Below, one piece after another: positions 1-7,475 of a stretch of 64,000 bases of DNA. The translations under genes and the position numbers were made by a program. The notes under the pieces were generated by a model. The model saw nothing but the letters and a program-made list of their open reading frames with translations, had not been told where the DNA came from and searched no databases. Numbering within the stretch: position 1 is the first letter of the stretch; each line of letters opens with the position of its first letter. Source of the DNA: Anaerolineales bacterium (lineage in GTDB: Bacteria; Chloroflexota; Anaerolineae; Anaerolineales; Villigracilaceae); the NCBI GenBank assembly GCA_030680795.1, contig JAUXUL010000010.1:124001-188000 (forward strand), given 5' to 3'.

Positions 1-58
1 TTTACCGAACCCGTCGAGATAAAAAGCATCACATGCCCCGTTCCAATTTAAAATGTCC

Positions 59-64
59 TAAAAT
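59..64 (+). promoter_or_regulatory. Candidate -10 box (TAAAAT) of a leaderless gene
   Basis: TAAAAT ends six bases before the ATG at 71. No Shine-Dalgarno lies between them, so transcription would begin at or next to the start codon. No convincing -35 is visible. The same arrangement recurs at several other genes in the window. Confidence 0.4.
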
Positions 65-70
65 AGTGTC

Positions 71-1033
71 ATGCATAAACTTTTGCTACTTTCCAAACAT
101 GAAAATCAATATCGTTCTTTGATTGAGAAGGCGTGCCTGCCTGATCTAATCTTCGAGTCGACTACGACTCCAGAGATTGACATTGTCTTCGGCGAGCCCG
201 ACCTCATCAAAGACGCCCTCGCCTCACTCCCCGCCCTGAGCTGGGCACAATCCAATTGGGCTGGCGTTGAGCCTTTGCTTGATTCTGCCGGGCTTCGCAA
301 AAGCAATTACATCCTCACCAATGCGCGCGGCGTCTTTGGCGGGTTGATGTCTGAATATGTCTTCAGTTATCTGCTCGCACATGAAAGAAAAATCTTTAAG
401 CGCGCTCAAGCACAAACTGCCAAACAATGGGAGACGTCCATCACAGGCTCATTGCGCGGAAAAACCATCGGCTTGCTCGGCGTCGGCTCGATTGGCGCGG
501 AAGTGGCGCGCACGGCAAAGTTTTTTGGCATGACTGTCCGCGGTTATACGCGGGCTAGTGAGACAAGCGCACACGTAGACAGGTACTTCCATCCTCTGGA
601 GTCACACAACTTGCTGTTTGACATGCAGGAGCAAACTCCTGCACTCCAAGAGTTTGCAGATGGACTCGATTATCTCGTCAGCATCTTGCCCAACACAAAA
701 GGGACCCTAAAGATTGTAGATGCAAACCTGCTCAATGCGCTTCCATCCCACGCCGTTTTCATCAACGTCGGACGCAGTTCTGCGGTGGACGAATCTGCAT
801 TGAGAAAAACCTTGAATCAGAACAAAATCGCAGGTGCGGTGTTGGATGTATTTGAACAAGAGCCGCTTCCAAAAGATCATCCCTTCTGGGTAACGCCCAA
901 TCTGCTCATGACCTTTCACACTTCCGCACCGAGCCTGCCAGAAGATATTGCTAAATTATTCATTGAGAATTACATGCTGTTCAACGAAGGAAAACCGCTA
1001 AAATATCAAGTTGATTTTGAACGTGGATATTAA
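71..1033 (+). CDS. D-2-hydroxyacid dehydrogenase, NAD-dependent
   Basis: This 320-residue protein belongs to the D-isomer-specific 2-hydroxyacid dehydrogenases, cytosolic enzymes that interconvert 2-oxoacids and D-2-hydroxyacids with NAD(P)H. The dinucleotide-binding glycine motif GVGSIG is at residues 137-142. The catalytic Arg is in NVGRS (R235), the Glu in FEQEP (E264) and the His in TFHTS (H283), all in the family order. The length is typical. Substrate cannot be read from sequence; the N-terminal half is closest in style to the glyoxylate/hydroxypyruvate-reductase-like branch. An MFS carrier and a threonine dehydratase follow on the same strand, so a small organic- or amino-acid metabolism cluster is possible. 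The start is the first ATG, six bases after a -10-like box. Confidence 0.88.
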   Translation: MHKLLLLSKHENQYRSLIEKACLPDLIFESTTTPEIDIVFGEPDLIKDALASLPALSWAQSNWAGVEPLLDSAGLRKSNYILTNARGVFGGLMSEYVFSYLLAHERKIFKRAQAQTAKQWETSITGSLRGKTIGLLGVGSIGAEVARTAKFFGMTVRGYTRASETSAHVDRYFHPLESHNLLFDMQEQTPALQEFADGLDYLVSILPNTKGTLKIVDANLLNALPSHAVFINVGRSSAVDESALRKTLNQNKIAGAVLDVFEQEPLPKDHPFWVTPNLLMTFHTSAPSLPEDIAKLFIENYMLFNEGKPLKYQVDFERGY

Positions 1034-1035
1034 GA

Positions 1036-1106
1036 ACGGGAATTGGGAGTCGTGAGTCGGAAACTGGGCACTCCAATTTCCGATTCCCCATTCCCGACTC
1101 CCATAA
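1036..1106. repeat. Imperfect palindromic intergenic repeat
   Basis: The 88-base gap between the dehydrogenase and the MFS gene is mostly an imperfect inverted repeat built from GGGAGTCG and GGAAA blocks and their complements (TTTCC, CGACTCCC). It could fold as a hairpin in the transcript. It resembles mobile palindromic repeats, not a simple terminator, because no T-tract follows. Confidence 0.5.
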
Positions 1107-1121
1107 ACTTCAGGAGCAATC

Positions 1122-2336
1122 ATGACAACACAATATAAGATTTATCCTTACCGCTGGGTGGTGCTGGCAGTTTTCATGTTCGTCAACGTCACCATCCAAA
1201 TCCTGTGGATTTCGTACGCGCCAATCACAGGCCCCGCTGCTGCTTTTTATGCAGTGGACGACTTACAAATTGGATTGCTGTCCATGTCGTTCATGATCGC
1301 TTTCATTCCGCTGTCCATTCCAGTTTCATGGGTCATAGATACGTATGGCTTTCGGCTGGCGGTCAGCATTGGCGCAATCATGATGGGGATTTTTGGAATC
1401 CTGCGCGGAATGGCAGGCACGAACTACACACTGGTCTTGTGGAGCACCTTCGGCATTGCCGCCGCCCAACCGTTCCTGCTCAACACATGGACAAAAGTCC
1501 CAGCCAACTGGTTTGCACTTGAAGAACGCGCCACTGCGGTTGGAATGGTGACGCTGGCGGGTCTCGTCGGCACTGCCTTAGGCATGGTCTTGACGCCGAT
1601 ACTCATGGAAAGTATGGCTATTCCAACCATACAACTTTATTATGGCAGCATTGCCGCAGTTTCGGCTGTTTTATTTATTGTGTTATCACGCGAGACACCG
1701 CCCACCCCGCCCTGCCCGCCTGGAGGCGAAGTCCGCGCCTTGATGTTGGATGGCTTGAAACATGCTCTAACCGTGAAACCGTTTTGGTTTGATCTCGCCA
1801 TTGCTTTTATCGGGCTGGGAATATTCAATGGCATTACTACATGGGTTGAGAGTATTATCCGTCCGCGCGGATTCACGCCCACTGACGCAGGCACACTCGG
1901 CGCGCTGATGATCGTCGGCGGTGTCATCGGCGCGGTGGTTATCCCGGCACTTTCCGACAAACTACACAAGCGTCAACTTTTTCTCTACATTGCGTTCCTT
2001 GGCGCAATCCCAGGTTTGATCGGATTAACTTTCGCCACAAGCTCCACACTGTTATTTGCCTCCGCTTTCGTCCTGGGATTCTTCCTCACGAGTGCCATGC
2101 CGATCGCCATGCAATACGCCGCAGAAATAACACACCCCACACCAGAAGGCACATCCAACGGCTTGATTCAACTCTTTGGTCAAGCCGCCGTTGTCTTTGT
2201 CTTTATCATGGAAGCATTGAAAAGCGCGGATGGTTCCTTCACACGCGCCCTTCTACTTGCAGTTGGATTATTGGTTATTAGTCTATTCTTTATTTCGCAG
2301 ATGAAAGATCCAAAGGAACTAGTCCAGGAAAAATAA
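1122..2336 (+). CDS. MFS transporter, FLVCR-like
   Basis: A 404-residue polytopic membrane protein with about 12 hydrophobic segments, the usual size of a major facilitator carrier. The N-terminal region (YRWVV, then LSMSFMIAFIPLSIPVSW, then DTYGFR) resembles the FLVCR-type branch of the superfamily, and the loop DTYGFR stands where MFS motif A is expected. Substrate is unknown; FLVCR relatives move choline or haem in animals, which should not be transferred to this protein. AGGAG precedes the ATG by about six bases. The threonine dehydratase gene starts 10 bases downstream with its own Shine-Dalgarno, so the two are very probably co-transcribed. Confidence 0.8.
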   Translation: MTTQYKIYPYRWVVLAVFMFVNVTIQILWISYAPITGPAAAFYAVDDLQIGLLSMSFMIAFIPLSIPVSWVIDTYGFRLAVSIGAIMMGIFGILRGMAGTNYTLVLWSTFGIAAAQPFLLNTWTKVPANWFALEERATAVGMVTLAGLVGTALGMVLTPILMESMAIPTIQLYYGSIAAVSAVLFIVLSRETPPTPPCPPGGEVRALMLDGLKHALTVKPFWFDLAIAFIGLGIFNGITTWVESIIRPRGFTPTDAGTLGALMIVGGVIGAVVIPALSDKLHKRQLFLYIAFLGAIPGLIGLTFATSSTLLFASAFVLGFFLTSAMPIAMQYAAEITHPTPEGTSNGLIQLFGQAAVVFVFIMEALKSADGSFTRALLLAVGLLVISLFFISQMKDPKELVQEK

Positions 2337-2345
2337 GGAGAGTCT

Positions 2346-3290
2346 ATGATCCCAACGCTACATGACATCCACCAGGCCGCACAACGGATTCGTCCCTACG
2401 CGCACCGCACGCCTGTGTTAACCAACGAGAGCCTCAATCAACTGGTTGGCGCGCAGGTCTTTCTAAAATGCGAGAATCTTCAAAAAGCGGGCGCTTTTAA
2501 ATTTCGCGGCGCATGCAATGCGGTCTATTCATTAAGTGACGAAGAGGCGGCGCGCGGAGTCTGTACACATTCATCGGGAAATCATGCGCAGGCATTGGCT
2601 TTGGCGGCACGGATACGTGGAATCCCTGCTTATCTCGTCATACCAAATAATGCGCCTTCAGTGAAGAAAAATGCCGTCGCGGGGTATGGCGGTCAGATCA
2701 CATTTTGTGAGCCAACGCTCGAGGCGAGAGAAAGTACCTTGGAAAGGATCAGCCTCGCTACGGGCGCGAGCGTCGTTCATCCATATAATGATGAGCGCGT
2801 CATCGCAGGTCAAGGGACGGCGGCGTTGGAACTGCTGGAAGATTATCCTGATCTGGATGTCATCATTGTGCCCGTCGGCGGCGGCGGATTGTTGAGCGGC
2901 ACATCCATCGCGGCGACAGAAACCAAAAAAAATATCCGTGTGATGGCAGGCGAACCCGAAATGGCAGATGACGCCTTTCGTTCGATGAAAGCGGGAGAGA
3001 TCATACCATCCGTGAATCCAAAAACGATTGCAGATGGTTTGCTTCCTTCGCTTGGCAAACTCACATTTCCCATTATTCAAGAACGAGTGGAGCAAATTGT
3101 GACGGTCAGCGAAGCGGGTATCATTGAATCCATGAAGTTTGTCTGGGAACGCGCGAAGATCATCATCGAACCATCCGCAGCGGTTGCGGTTGGTGTTTTG
3201 TGGGAAAAGAAGGTAGATTTGAGCGGGTTGAAGGTTGGCATTATCTTAAGTGGCGGTAATGTGGATCTGGAAAAACTTCCCTGGCAATGA
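2346..3290 (+). CDS. Threonine/serine dehydratase (PLP fold type II)
   Basis: A 314-residue PLP enzyme of the serine/threonine dehydratase family, which deaminates threonine or serine to the 2-oxoacid. The Schiff-base lysine is K52 in GAFKFRGA. The substrate-binding SSGNHAQ motif is at 76-82 and the phosphate-binding glycine loop VGGGGLLSG at 177-185. There is no C-terminal ACT-like regulatory domain, so this is the short catabolic (TdcB-like) or serine-racemase-like form and not biosynthetic IlvA. AAGGAG lies eight bases before ATG. It follows the MFS gene in an apparent operon, which suggests that an imported or exported hydroxy- or amino acid is the common theme. Confidence 0.88.
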   Translation: MIPTLHDIHQAAQRIRPYAHRTPVLTNESLNQLVGAQVFLKCENLQKAGAFKFRGACNAVYSLSDEEAARGVCTHSSGNHAQALALAARIRGIPAYLVIPNNAPSVKKNAVAGYGGQITFCEPTLEARESTLERISLATGASVVHPYNDERVIAGQGTAALELLEDYPDLDVIIVPVGGGGLLSGTSIAATETKKNIRVMAGEPEMADDAFRSMKAGEIIPSVNPKTIADGLLPSLGKLTFPIIQERVEQIVTVSEAGIIESMKFVWERAKIIIEPSAAVAVGVLWEKKVDLSGLKVGIILSGGNVDLEKLPWQ

Positions 3291-3376
3291 TCGCCATCGG
3301 ACTGTACTTTCGGAGCCGAATATAGCCCGCGCTCCGTTATAGCGGATGGACTCTAGATTCATATATGCAGATTCAA

Positions 3377-3406
3377 AAAAATCGCCATCGTACATTGGCG
3401 ATTTTT
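3377..3406. terminator. Bidirectional hairpin terminator
   Basis: A perfect 11-bp stem (AAAAATCGCCA / TGGCGATTTTT) with an eight-base loop ends in a T-run on both strands. It sits between the convergent threonine dehydratase and CBS-domain genes and can terminate both. Confidence 0.8.
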
Positions 3407-3441
3407 CATAAGCCTCTTAAATCAGCCGAAGACAATAAAAT

Positions 3442-3879
3442 TCAACGTCCGCCGCCTGTGATGTAATGCTCCAATTGGGAGATCGTGAATCTTTGCACCT
3501 CTACCACTTCTTTCAAGACATCACGAACGGATATCAAGCCTAGCAATTTCTGGCCATCAAAGACCGGCAGGTGGCGAATGTTCTTATCAATCATCAAAGC
3601 CATGCACTCTTCAAGCTGCTGACCTGCTTCCACGTAGATCACTTTTGAGGTCATGATCTCGCTGACTTTTGTTTTTTTGGATGTTTTGCCTGCCAAATCC
3701 ACCTTGCGGGCACAATCCCGCTCAGAAAGAATTCCTTCCACTTTATTACCGCGCAAAACCAGCAAAGCGCCTATGTTGTGCTTTGCCATAAAGGTTAGGG
3801 CCTCATAAACGGTTGCATCAGGCAGGATCGAAAAAACTTCACTTCCCTTCTTACGGATCATATCGCGCACTGTGGGCAT
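3442..3879 (-). CDS. CBS-domain pair protein
   Basis: A 145-residue soluble protein made of two tandem CBS modules (about residues 8-65 and 75-130), a Bateman domain of the kind that binds adenine nucleotides. Landmarks are the first-repeat stretch YEALTFMAKHNIGALLV and the second-repeat stretch NIRHLPVFDGQKLLGLISVRD. Stand-alone pairs like this are usually called IMP-dehydrogenase-like regulatory proteins; the ligand and the partner are unknown. The start at 3879 (MPTVRD) is preferred over an upstream in-frame ATG because AGGAG lies seven bases before it. The gene is monocistronic. Confidence 0.85.
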   Translation of the reverse strand: MPTVRDMIRKKGSEVFSILPDATVYEALTFMAKHNIGALLVLRGNKVEGILSERDCARKVDLAGKTSKKTKVSEIMTSKVIYVEAGQQLEECMALMIDKNIRHLPVFDGQKLLGLISVRDVLKEVVEVQRFTISQLEHYITGGGR

Positions 3880-3936
3880 GGGATGTCTCCTGGGTGGGTT
3901 TTTCCAAAGTATAGACAATAAATTGAATAATGACAA

Positions 3937-4252
3937 GATATGTCATTTTCATTTCAGAGTATCACATGTCATGTTTAATACACAGCCGCACACGTCTCGG
4001 GCTGGGACGTCAGGATGCCGAGCGTATCAACCATATCTTCCAAGGGAAAAATCTCACCTATATCGTGACTTTCCCTCAAAAAGCCTGTTCTCCCCGCGAA
4101 GGGACGAAGACCACGAAGATTTTCAAGGGAAAGTTCAAGAATCTAAAGAACATCCCCAAGTTTTTTTCGTTTCGCTTCGCGGTCAATAAAATTCCATCGC
4201 GCCCTTAGCTTCTTCGCGGTAAAAAGAATATTTTTGCAGTGGACACTATAGT
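3937..4252. other. Non-coding stretch with no recognisable gene
   Basis: Short open frames here have no Shine-Dalgarno, no family resemblance and atypical composition. The stretch holds repeat-like text (for example GCGAAGGGACGAAGACCACGAAG-type wording around 4098-4120) and AT-rich DNA. It reads like decayed intergenic or element DNA leading into the MITE-like element and the tRNA relic. Confidence 0.5.
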
Positions 4253-4364
4253 ACTTACGCAAAATTCTTCATAGAAGCACCTTCTCTATGGTACGGTTTG
4301 AAAAATCGACGTTTGACGCTTTTGGCGCGTCTGCTACCCTCGAAATATGCAATTCTGCGTAAGT
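4253..4364. mobile_element. MITE-like element or insertion-sequence relic
   Basis: The ends are inverted copies of a 14-base sequence: ACTTACGCAAAATT at 4253-4266 and AATTCTGCGTAAGT at 4351-4364, with one mismatch. The 112-bp interval encodes nothing recognisable. Terminal inverted repeats with a short non-coding interior fit a miniature transposable element or a solo remnant of an insertion sequence. No clear target-site duplication is visible, so the call is tentative. Confidence 0.4.
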
Positions 4365-4377
4365 CCCTAATATGAGT

Positions 4378-4402
4378 AAGACTCCCTCGGGTTGGGAGTC
4401 TT
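4378..4402. terminator. Relic tRNA-Pro terminator hairpin
   Basis: AAGACTCCC / GGGAGTCTT with loop TCGGGTT is base-for-base the same hairpin as the one at 9643-9667 behind the intact tRNA-Pro. The T-tract that follows the intact copy on the minus strand is not kept here. Confidence 0.7.
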
Positions 4403-4414
4403 ATCGTTTTGTCT

Positions 4415-4460
4415 GTGGGGTGGAGAGATTTGAACTCTCGACCTCACGGACCCGAACCGT
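4415..4460 (-). pseudogene. 3'-half relic of tRNA-Pro (att-like direct repeat)
   Basis: On the minus strand this holds the anticodon loop and 3' anticodon stem, the variable region, a complete T arm (GAGAG-TTCAAAT-CTCTC) and the 3' acceptor strand of a tRNA-Pro. The D arm and the 5' acceptor strand are absent. Identity with the intact tRNA-Pro gene at 9682-9755 is complete from the variable region to the anticodon stem and breaks at its 5' edge. The T-arm changes are compensated, so the piece descends from a once functional tRNA. The hairpin beyond the 3' end is also shared. This is what integration at a tRNA 3' end leaves behind. Confidence 0.75.
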
Positions 4461-4503
4461 TTGATGTAACTAAATTTTCTATTATCTTCAATTCCCAAAA
4501 AGG

Positions 4504-4509
4504 TATAAT
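4504..4509 (+). promoter_or_regulatory. Candidate -10 box (TATAAT), leaderless start
   Basis: A consensus TATAAT ends seven bases before the ATG at 4517, with no ribosome-binding site between. It makes an upstream in-frame start inside the tRNA relic, or the ATG at 4508 overlapping the box, unlikely. No clear -35 is seen. Confidence 0.5.
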
Positions 4510-4516
4510 GAATTCC

Positions 4517-5977
4517 ATGACGATGCGAGGTTCAACTTTAATATCACGTTCCTCCCAATACCTGCTTGCTATTGGATTCATTGCCCTGGTCACAGCGATT
4601 TTATTCAGCTTGCGTGAGGCGCTCGATACGACCCTGGTTGCTCTTTTGTATTTAATTCCACTCGGACTGATCACCGCTTATTGGGGGCTTGGACCTGGCA
4701 TCACCAGCGCGTTGGTGACCTTTCTTACGTTTAATTACTTTTTTATCAAACCCTATTACACCTTCGCAGTCCATCGCTCAACAGATATAGTGATCCTAAT
4801 CATATTTTTGATTGTAGCAATTGTAATCAGCCAGTTGGTTGGACGCATGCAGTCCGGTCTTGCCGCGGCAACAGCGCATGAACGCGAAGCTACGCAACTC
4901 TATGAACTAAGCACTGCACTCGCGGGACTGCAAGATGGGCTTACTATTGCGAAAATTCTTGCCAAACAGGTACAGGATGTTTCACAGGGCGAAACAGTGG
5001 AATTGAATATCACAGGGACGCAGTCTTTTGCCTTCCGTTTACCTGAATCAAATCAACTAACACGTCCGCCCGAATGGGTTGTTCCCATACAGGTGGCACG
5101 CGGTATTCTCGGGGAGATTCGGCTTTGGAGAGCGGCGCCAGCCCTAACATCCAGCGAGAAGCGGTTGTTGCAGACGTTCGCCAACCAGGGCGCATTAGCG
5201 CTTGAACGGGCGCGACTCGCACAAGCAGAGTCCCGTGCGCGAGTCCTCGAAGAGAGTGACAGGTTGAAATCCGCAATACTGTCGTCGGTTTCGCACGAGC
5301 TGCGAACGCCGCTTTCCACCATCAAAGCTGCGGCTTCGAGTTTAAGAAGCAACGATGTCAATTGGGATTCCGCCGCCCGCCCTGAGTTGATCGCCGCCAT
5401 TGATGATGAAGCAGACCATTTGAATATGCTGGTTGGTAATCTGCTCGACATGTCGCGCATTGAGTCGGGTGTGCTTAAGCCAAAGCGCGAGTGGAATATT
5501 TTGTCTGAGATCGTCGGGAGTGTTCTGGCGCGCATGAAGCATCTGGCAGAGGAGCATCGTATTGAAGTGGATATGCCTGAGAGCCTGCCGCTCATACCTG
5601 TGGACTATGTACAGATGGAACAGGTCTTTACGAATCTGGTAAGCAATAGCGTGAAGTATGCGCCAGAGAAATCCATGATAAGTATGCGTGCATTTGTGGA
5701 GGGCGATTCGATTCATGCGGTGGTCAGCAATCAGGGGCCGCAGGTGCCACAGGAACATCTCGAAAGAATCTTCGATAAATTTTTCCGCATTACTGCTGCA
5801 GATCGAGTAACGGGCACGGGTCTTGGGCTTTCGATTTGCAAGGGGATCATCGAAGCGCATGGAGGTCGGCTTTGGGCGGAGAATATACCTGATGGTCTGG
5901 CTTTTAATTTCACATTACCGCTGCTTTGGGAAGGCGTTTCACCCCAAAAACTGCCCATGGATACGGAGACCGAATGA
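4517..5977 (+). CDS. KdpD-like sensor histidine kinase lacking the N-terminal KdpD/USP domains
   Basis: A membrane histidine kinase of about 486 residues. It opens with the four-helix DUF4118 membrane block of KdpD (roughly residues 10-120), then a GAF-like region, a HisKA dimerisation domain with the phospho-acceptor His in SSVSHELRTPL (about residue 260), and a HATPase with N box NLVSNSVKYAP and G box GTGLGLSICKG. Full KdpD (about 900 residues) has an N-terminal KdpD domain and a USP domain that are missing here. Reading frame continues upstream into the tRNA relic, but the text there is translated tRNA. The gene overlaps the KdpE-like regulator by ATGA. No kdpFABC is nearby; the likely target is the downstream permease. 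Confidence 0.85.
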   Translation: MTMRGSTLISRSSQYLLAIGFIALVTAILFSLREALDTTLVALLYLIPLGLITAYWGLGPGITSALVTFLTFNYFFIKPYYTFAVHRSTDIVILIIFLIVAIVISQLVGRMQSGLAAATAHEREATQLYELSTALAGLQDGLTIAKILAKQVQDVSQGETVELNITGTQSFAFRLPESNQLTRPPEWVVPIQVARGILGEIRLWRAAPALTSSEKRLLQTFANQGALALERARLAQAESRARVLEESDRLKSAILSSVSHELRTPLSTIKAAASSLRSNDVNWDSAARPELIAAIDDEADHLNMLVGNLLDMSRIESGVLKPKREWNILSEIVGSVLARMKHLAEEHRIEVDMPESLPLIPVDYVQMEQVFTNLVSNSVKYAPEKSMISMRAFVEGDSIHAVVSNQGPQVPQEHLERIFDKFFRITAADRVTGTGLGLSICKGIIEAHGGRLWAENIPDGLAFNFTLPLLWEGVSPQKLPMDTETE

Positions 5978-6669
5978 ACAACGCGCCACATATTCTCGTA
6001 ATTGATGATGAACTACAGATTCAGCGCGCAATCCGGACCATCCTGACTGAAAAAGGATTCAAGGTCACCACAGCGAGTCGCGGTGAAGAAGGACTCACGC
6101 TGGCGGCAATGAATGAACCTGATATCATAATCCTTGATCTGGGATTGCCTGATATGGACGGCGTGGAAGTCTGCACACGCCTGCGCGAGTGGACGCTCTG
6201 CCCGATCATTATTTTGTCTGTGCGTGACAGCGAACGTGATAAAGTCGCTGCGCTCGATAAAGGCGCTGATGATTATCTGACGAAACCCTTTGGAATTGAA
6301 GAGCTGCTGGCACGCGTGCGTGTGGCATTGCGTCACTCCACGAACAGACAGGGAACGCAGAGCAAAGTTATCCATGCTGGCTTGCTGATGATCGATCTTG
6401 CGTGGCACATCGTCAAATGTGGTGATGAGGAAATTAAGTTAACTGCCACTGAATATAAATTACTTGCTTATCTCGCCGCCAATCACGGACGTGTGCTCAC
6501 ACACCAAAACATTCTTACGAATGTATGGGATCCCGCCGATGCCAACCACACTGAATATCTGCGTGTCTATATGCGCCAGCTTCGTAAAAAGCTCGAAGTA
6601 AATCCTGAACGCCCACAGTTTCTTCTCACTGAACCCGGGGTTGGCTATCGCTTTATAGCGGATGAGTAA
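5974..6669 (+). CDS. KdpE-like response regulator (OmpR/PhoB family)
   Basis: A 231-residue two-component regulator. The receiver domain (about 4-120) keeps the acidic pocket in VIDDE, the phospho-acceptor Asp in IIILDLGLPDMDG and the conserved Lys in DDYLTKPFG. A winged-helix Trans_reg_C domain fills residues 130-230, ending in PGVGYRF. Overall it reads like KdpE. The ATG at 5974 overlaps the kinase stop (ATGA), which fixes this start over an earlier in-frame codon and indicates translational coupling. It presumably receives phosphate from the kinase and regulates the potassium-permease genes 140 bases downstream. Confidence 0.9.
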   Translation: MNNAPHILVIDDELQIQRAIRTILTEKGFKVTTASRGEEGLTLAAMNEPDIIILDLGLPDMDGVEVCTRLREWTLCPIIILSVRDSERDKVAALDKGADDYLTKPFGIEELLARVRVALRHSTNRQGTQSKVIHAGLLMIDLAWHIVKCGDEEIKLTATEYKLLAYLAANHGRVLTHQNILTNVWDPADANHTEYLRVYMRQLRKKLEVNPERPQFLLTEPGVGYRFIADE

Positions 6670-6702
6670 AGCTCCAACATTTCGTATTTTCCAAACCTTC
6701 CA

Positions 6703-6731
6703 ACGCCCTGCAAAAGGGCGTTTTTATTTTT
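6703..6731 (+). terminator. Rho-independent terminator after kdpE-like gene
   Basis: ACGCCCT / AGGGCGT stem with a five-base loop, followed by TTTTATTTTTTC. It separates the two-component operon from the USP-permease operon, so the latter needs its own promoter. Confidence 0.8.
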
Positions 6732-6806
6732 TCTTTATACGATTGCCCAATATTTTTGTCACCGTTTTATGCGGGACGGATAGGATTCATGTATCTATGA
6801 GGTGAC

Positions 6807-7442
6807 ATGAACAAACCTGTTGTGAATCCCCCTGCTTTGACAGTAACTCCCGCTTCTTATCCACACCTACAGCTTGCCCGCCGTTTAATTGTCCTTGTGC
6901 CTCGGCTTGATGCTGATCTTACCGTTGCAACACGCAGAGTGTGGGAGTTGGCAAATGCGACAGGCGCGCACATCCAGTTCCTCGGTCTATATAGTGACCC
7001 GGCGCAGGAGCCGAGTCTGAGACGTGAATTGGTTACCATGTCTGCGATGGTGAAAGATGGAAGGGTATCTGCAGAGGCAATTGTCATATTTGGAAAAGAT
7101 TGGGTGGATGTTGTAAAGTCGCGCTGGCAGGCAGGTGATACGGTTGTGTGCTTTGATGAGCACCGTGTAGGTTTGTCCCGCAAGCCGCTGAGCCAGATTT
7201 TGCAATCGGATTTGGATATACCTCTTTATATCCTTTCCGGGCTTTATCCACAAAACGATTCGCGTTCAAACTGGCCCGCCCAGGTCGTCGCATGGATTGG
7301 TTCCCTTGCCATCATCCTCGGCTTTTTGGTGCTTCAGGTCAAGGTCAATCATCTCGCAAAAGACTGGACTATCGTATTACAGCTGCTTTCCATCCCGGTT
7401 GAAGCCTGGTCGATCTGGGTTTGGAACAGCCTGGTCGGATGA
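6807..7442 (+). CDS. Small USP-fold membrane-anchored protein
   Basis: A 211-residue protein. Residues about 20-150 have the alternating pattern of a universal-stress-protein-like alpha/beta domain (RRLIVLVPRLDADLTVATRR, then HIQFLGLYSD, then VVCFDE). This is followed by a linker and two hydrophobic segments (about 160-210, WIGSLAIILGFLVL and ILQLLSIPVEAWSIWVW). The family is not securely recognised. KdpD normally carries a USP domain between its sensor and membrane parts; the neighbouring kinase lacks it, so this may be the detached ligand-sensing part. This is inference. GAGGTG precedes ATG by two bases, and the permease begins 33 bases after the stop. Confidence 0.65.
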   Translation: MNKPVVNPPALTVTPASYPHLQLARRLIVLVPRLDADLTVATRRVWELANATGAHIQFLGLYSDPAQEPSLRRELVTMSAMVKDGRVSAEAIVIFGKDWVDVVKSRWQAGDTVVCFDEHRVGLSRKPLSQILQSDLDIPLYILSGLYPQNDSRSNWPAQVVAWIGSLAIILGFLVLQVKVNHLAKDWTIVLQLLSIPVEAWSIWVWNSLVG

Positions 7443-7475
7443 CCCACAGGAAAATAATCAGTCAAACTGGAACAT

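Noticed and set aside
3930-4208. Two overlapping plus-strand frames of about 90-105 codons
   Set aside because: No Shine-Dalgarno, no family-like pattern, composition unlike the genes; the text is repeat-like intergenic DNA.
4409-4507. Extension of the KdpD-like kinase upstream through the tRNA relic (text WRDLNSRPHGPEP)
   Set aside because: This is translated tRNA sequence, a well-known annotation artefact. A TATAAT box lies between it and the ATG at 4517.
6670-6806. A ydaO (c-di-AMP) riboswitch before the KimA-like operon
   Set aside because: Only about 75 bases remain between the terminator and the USP gene, and the conserved ydaO motifs are not visible.
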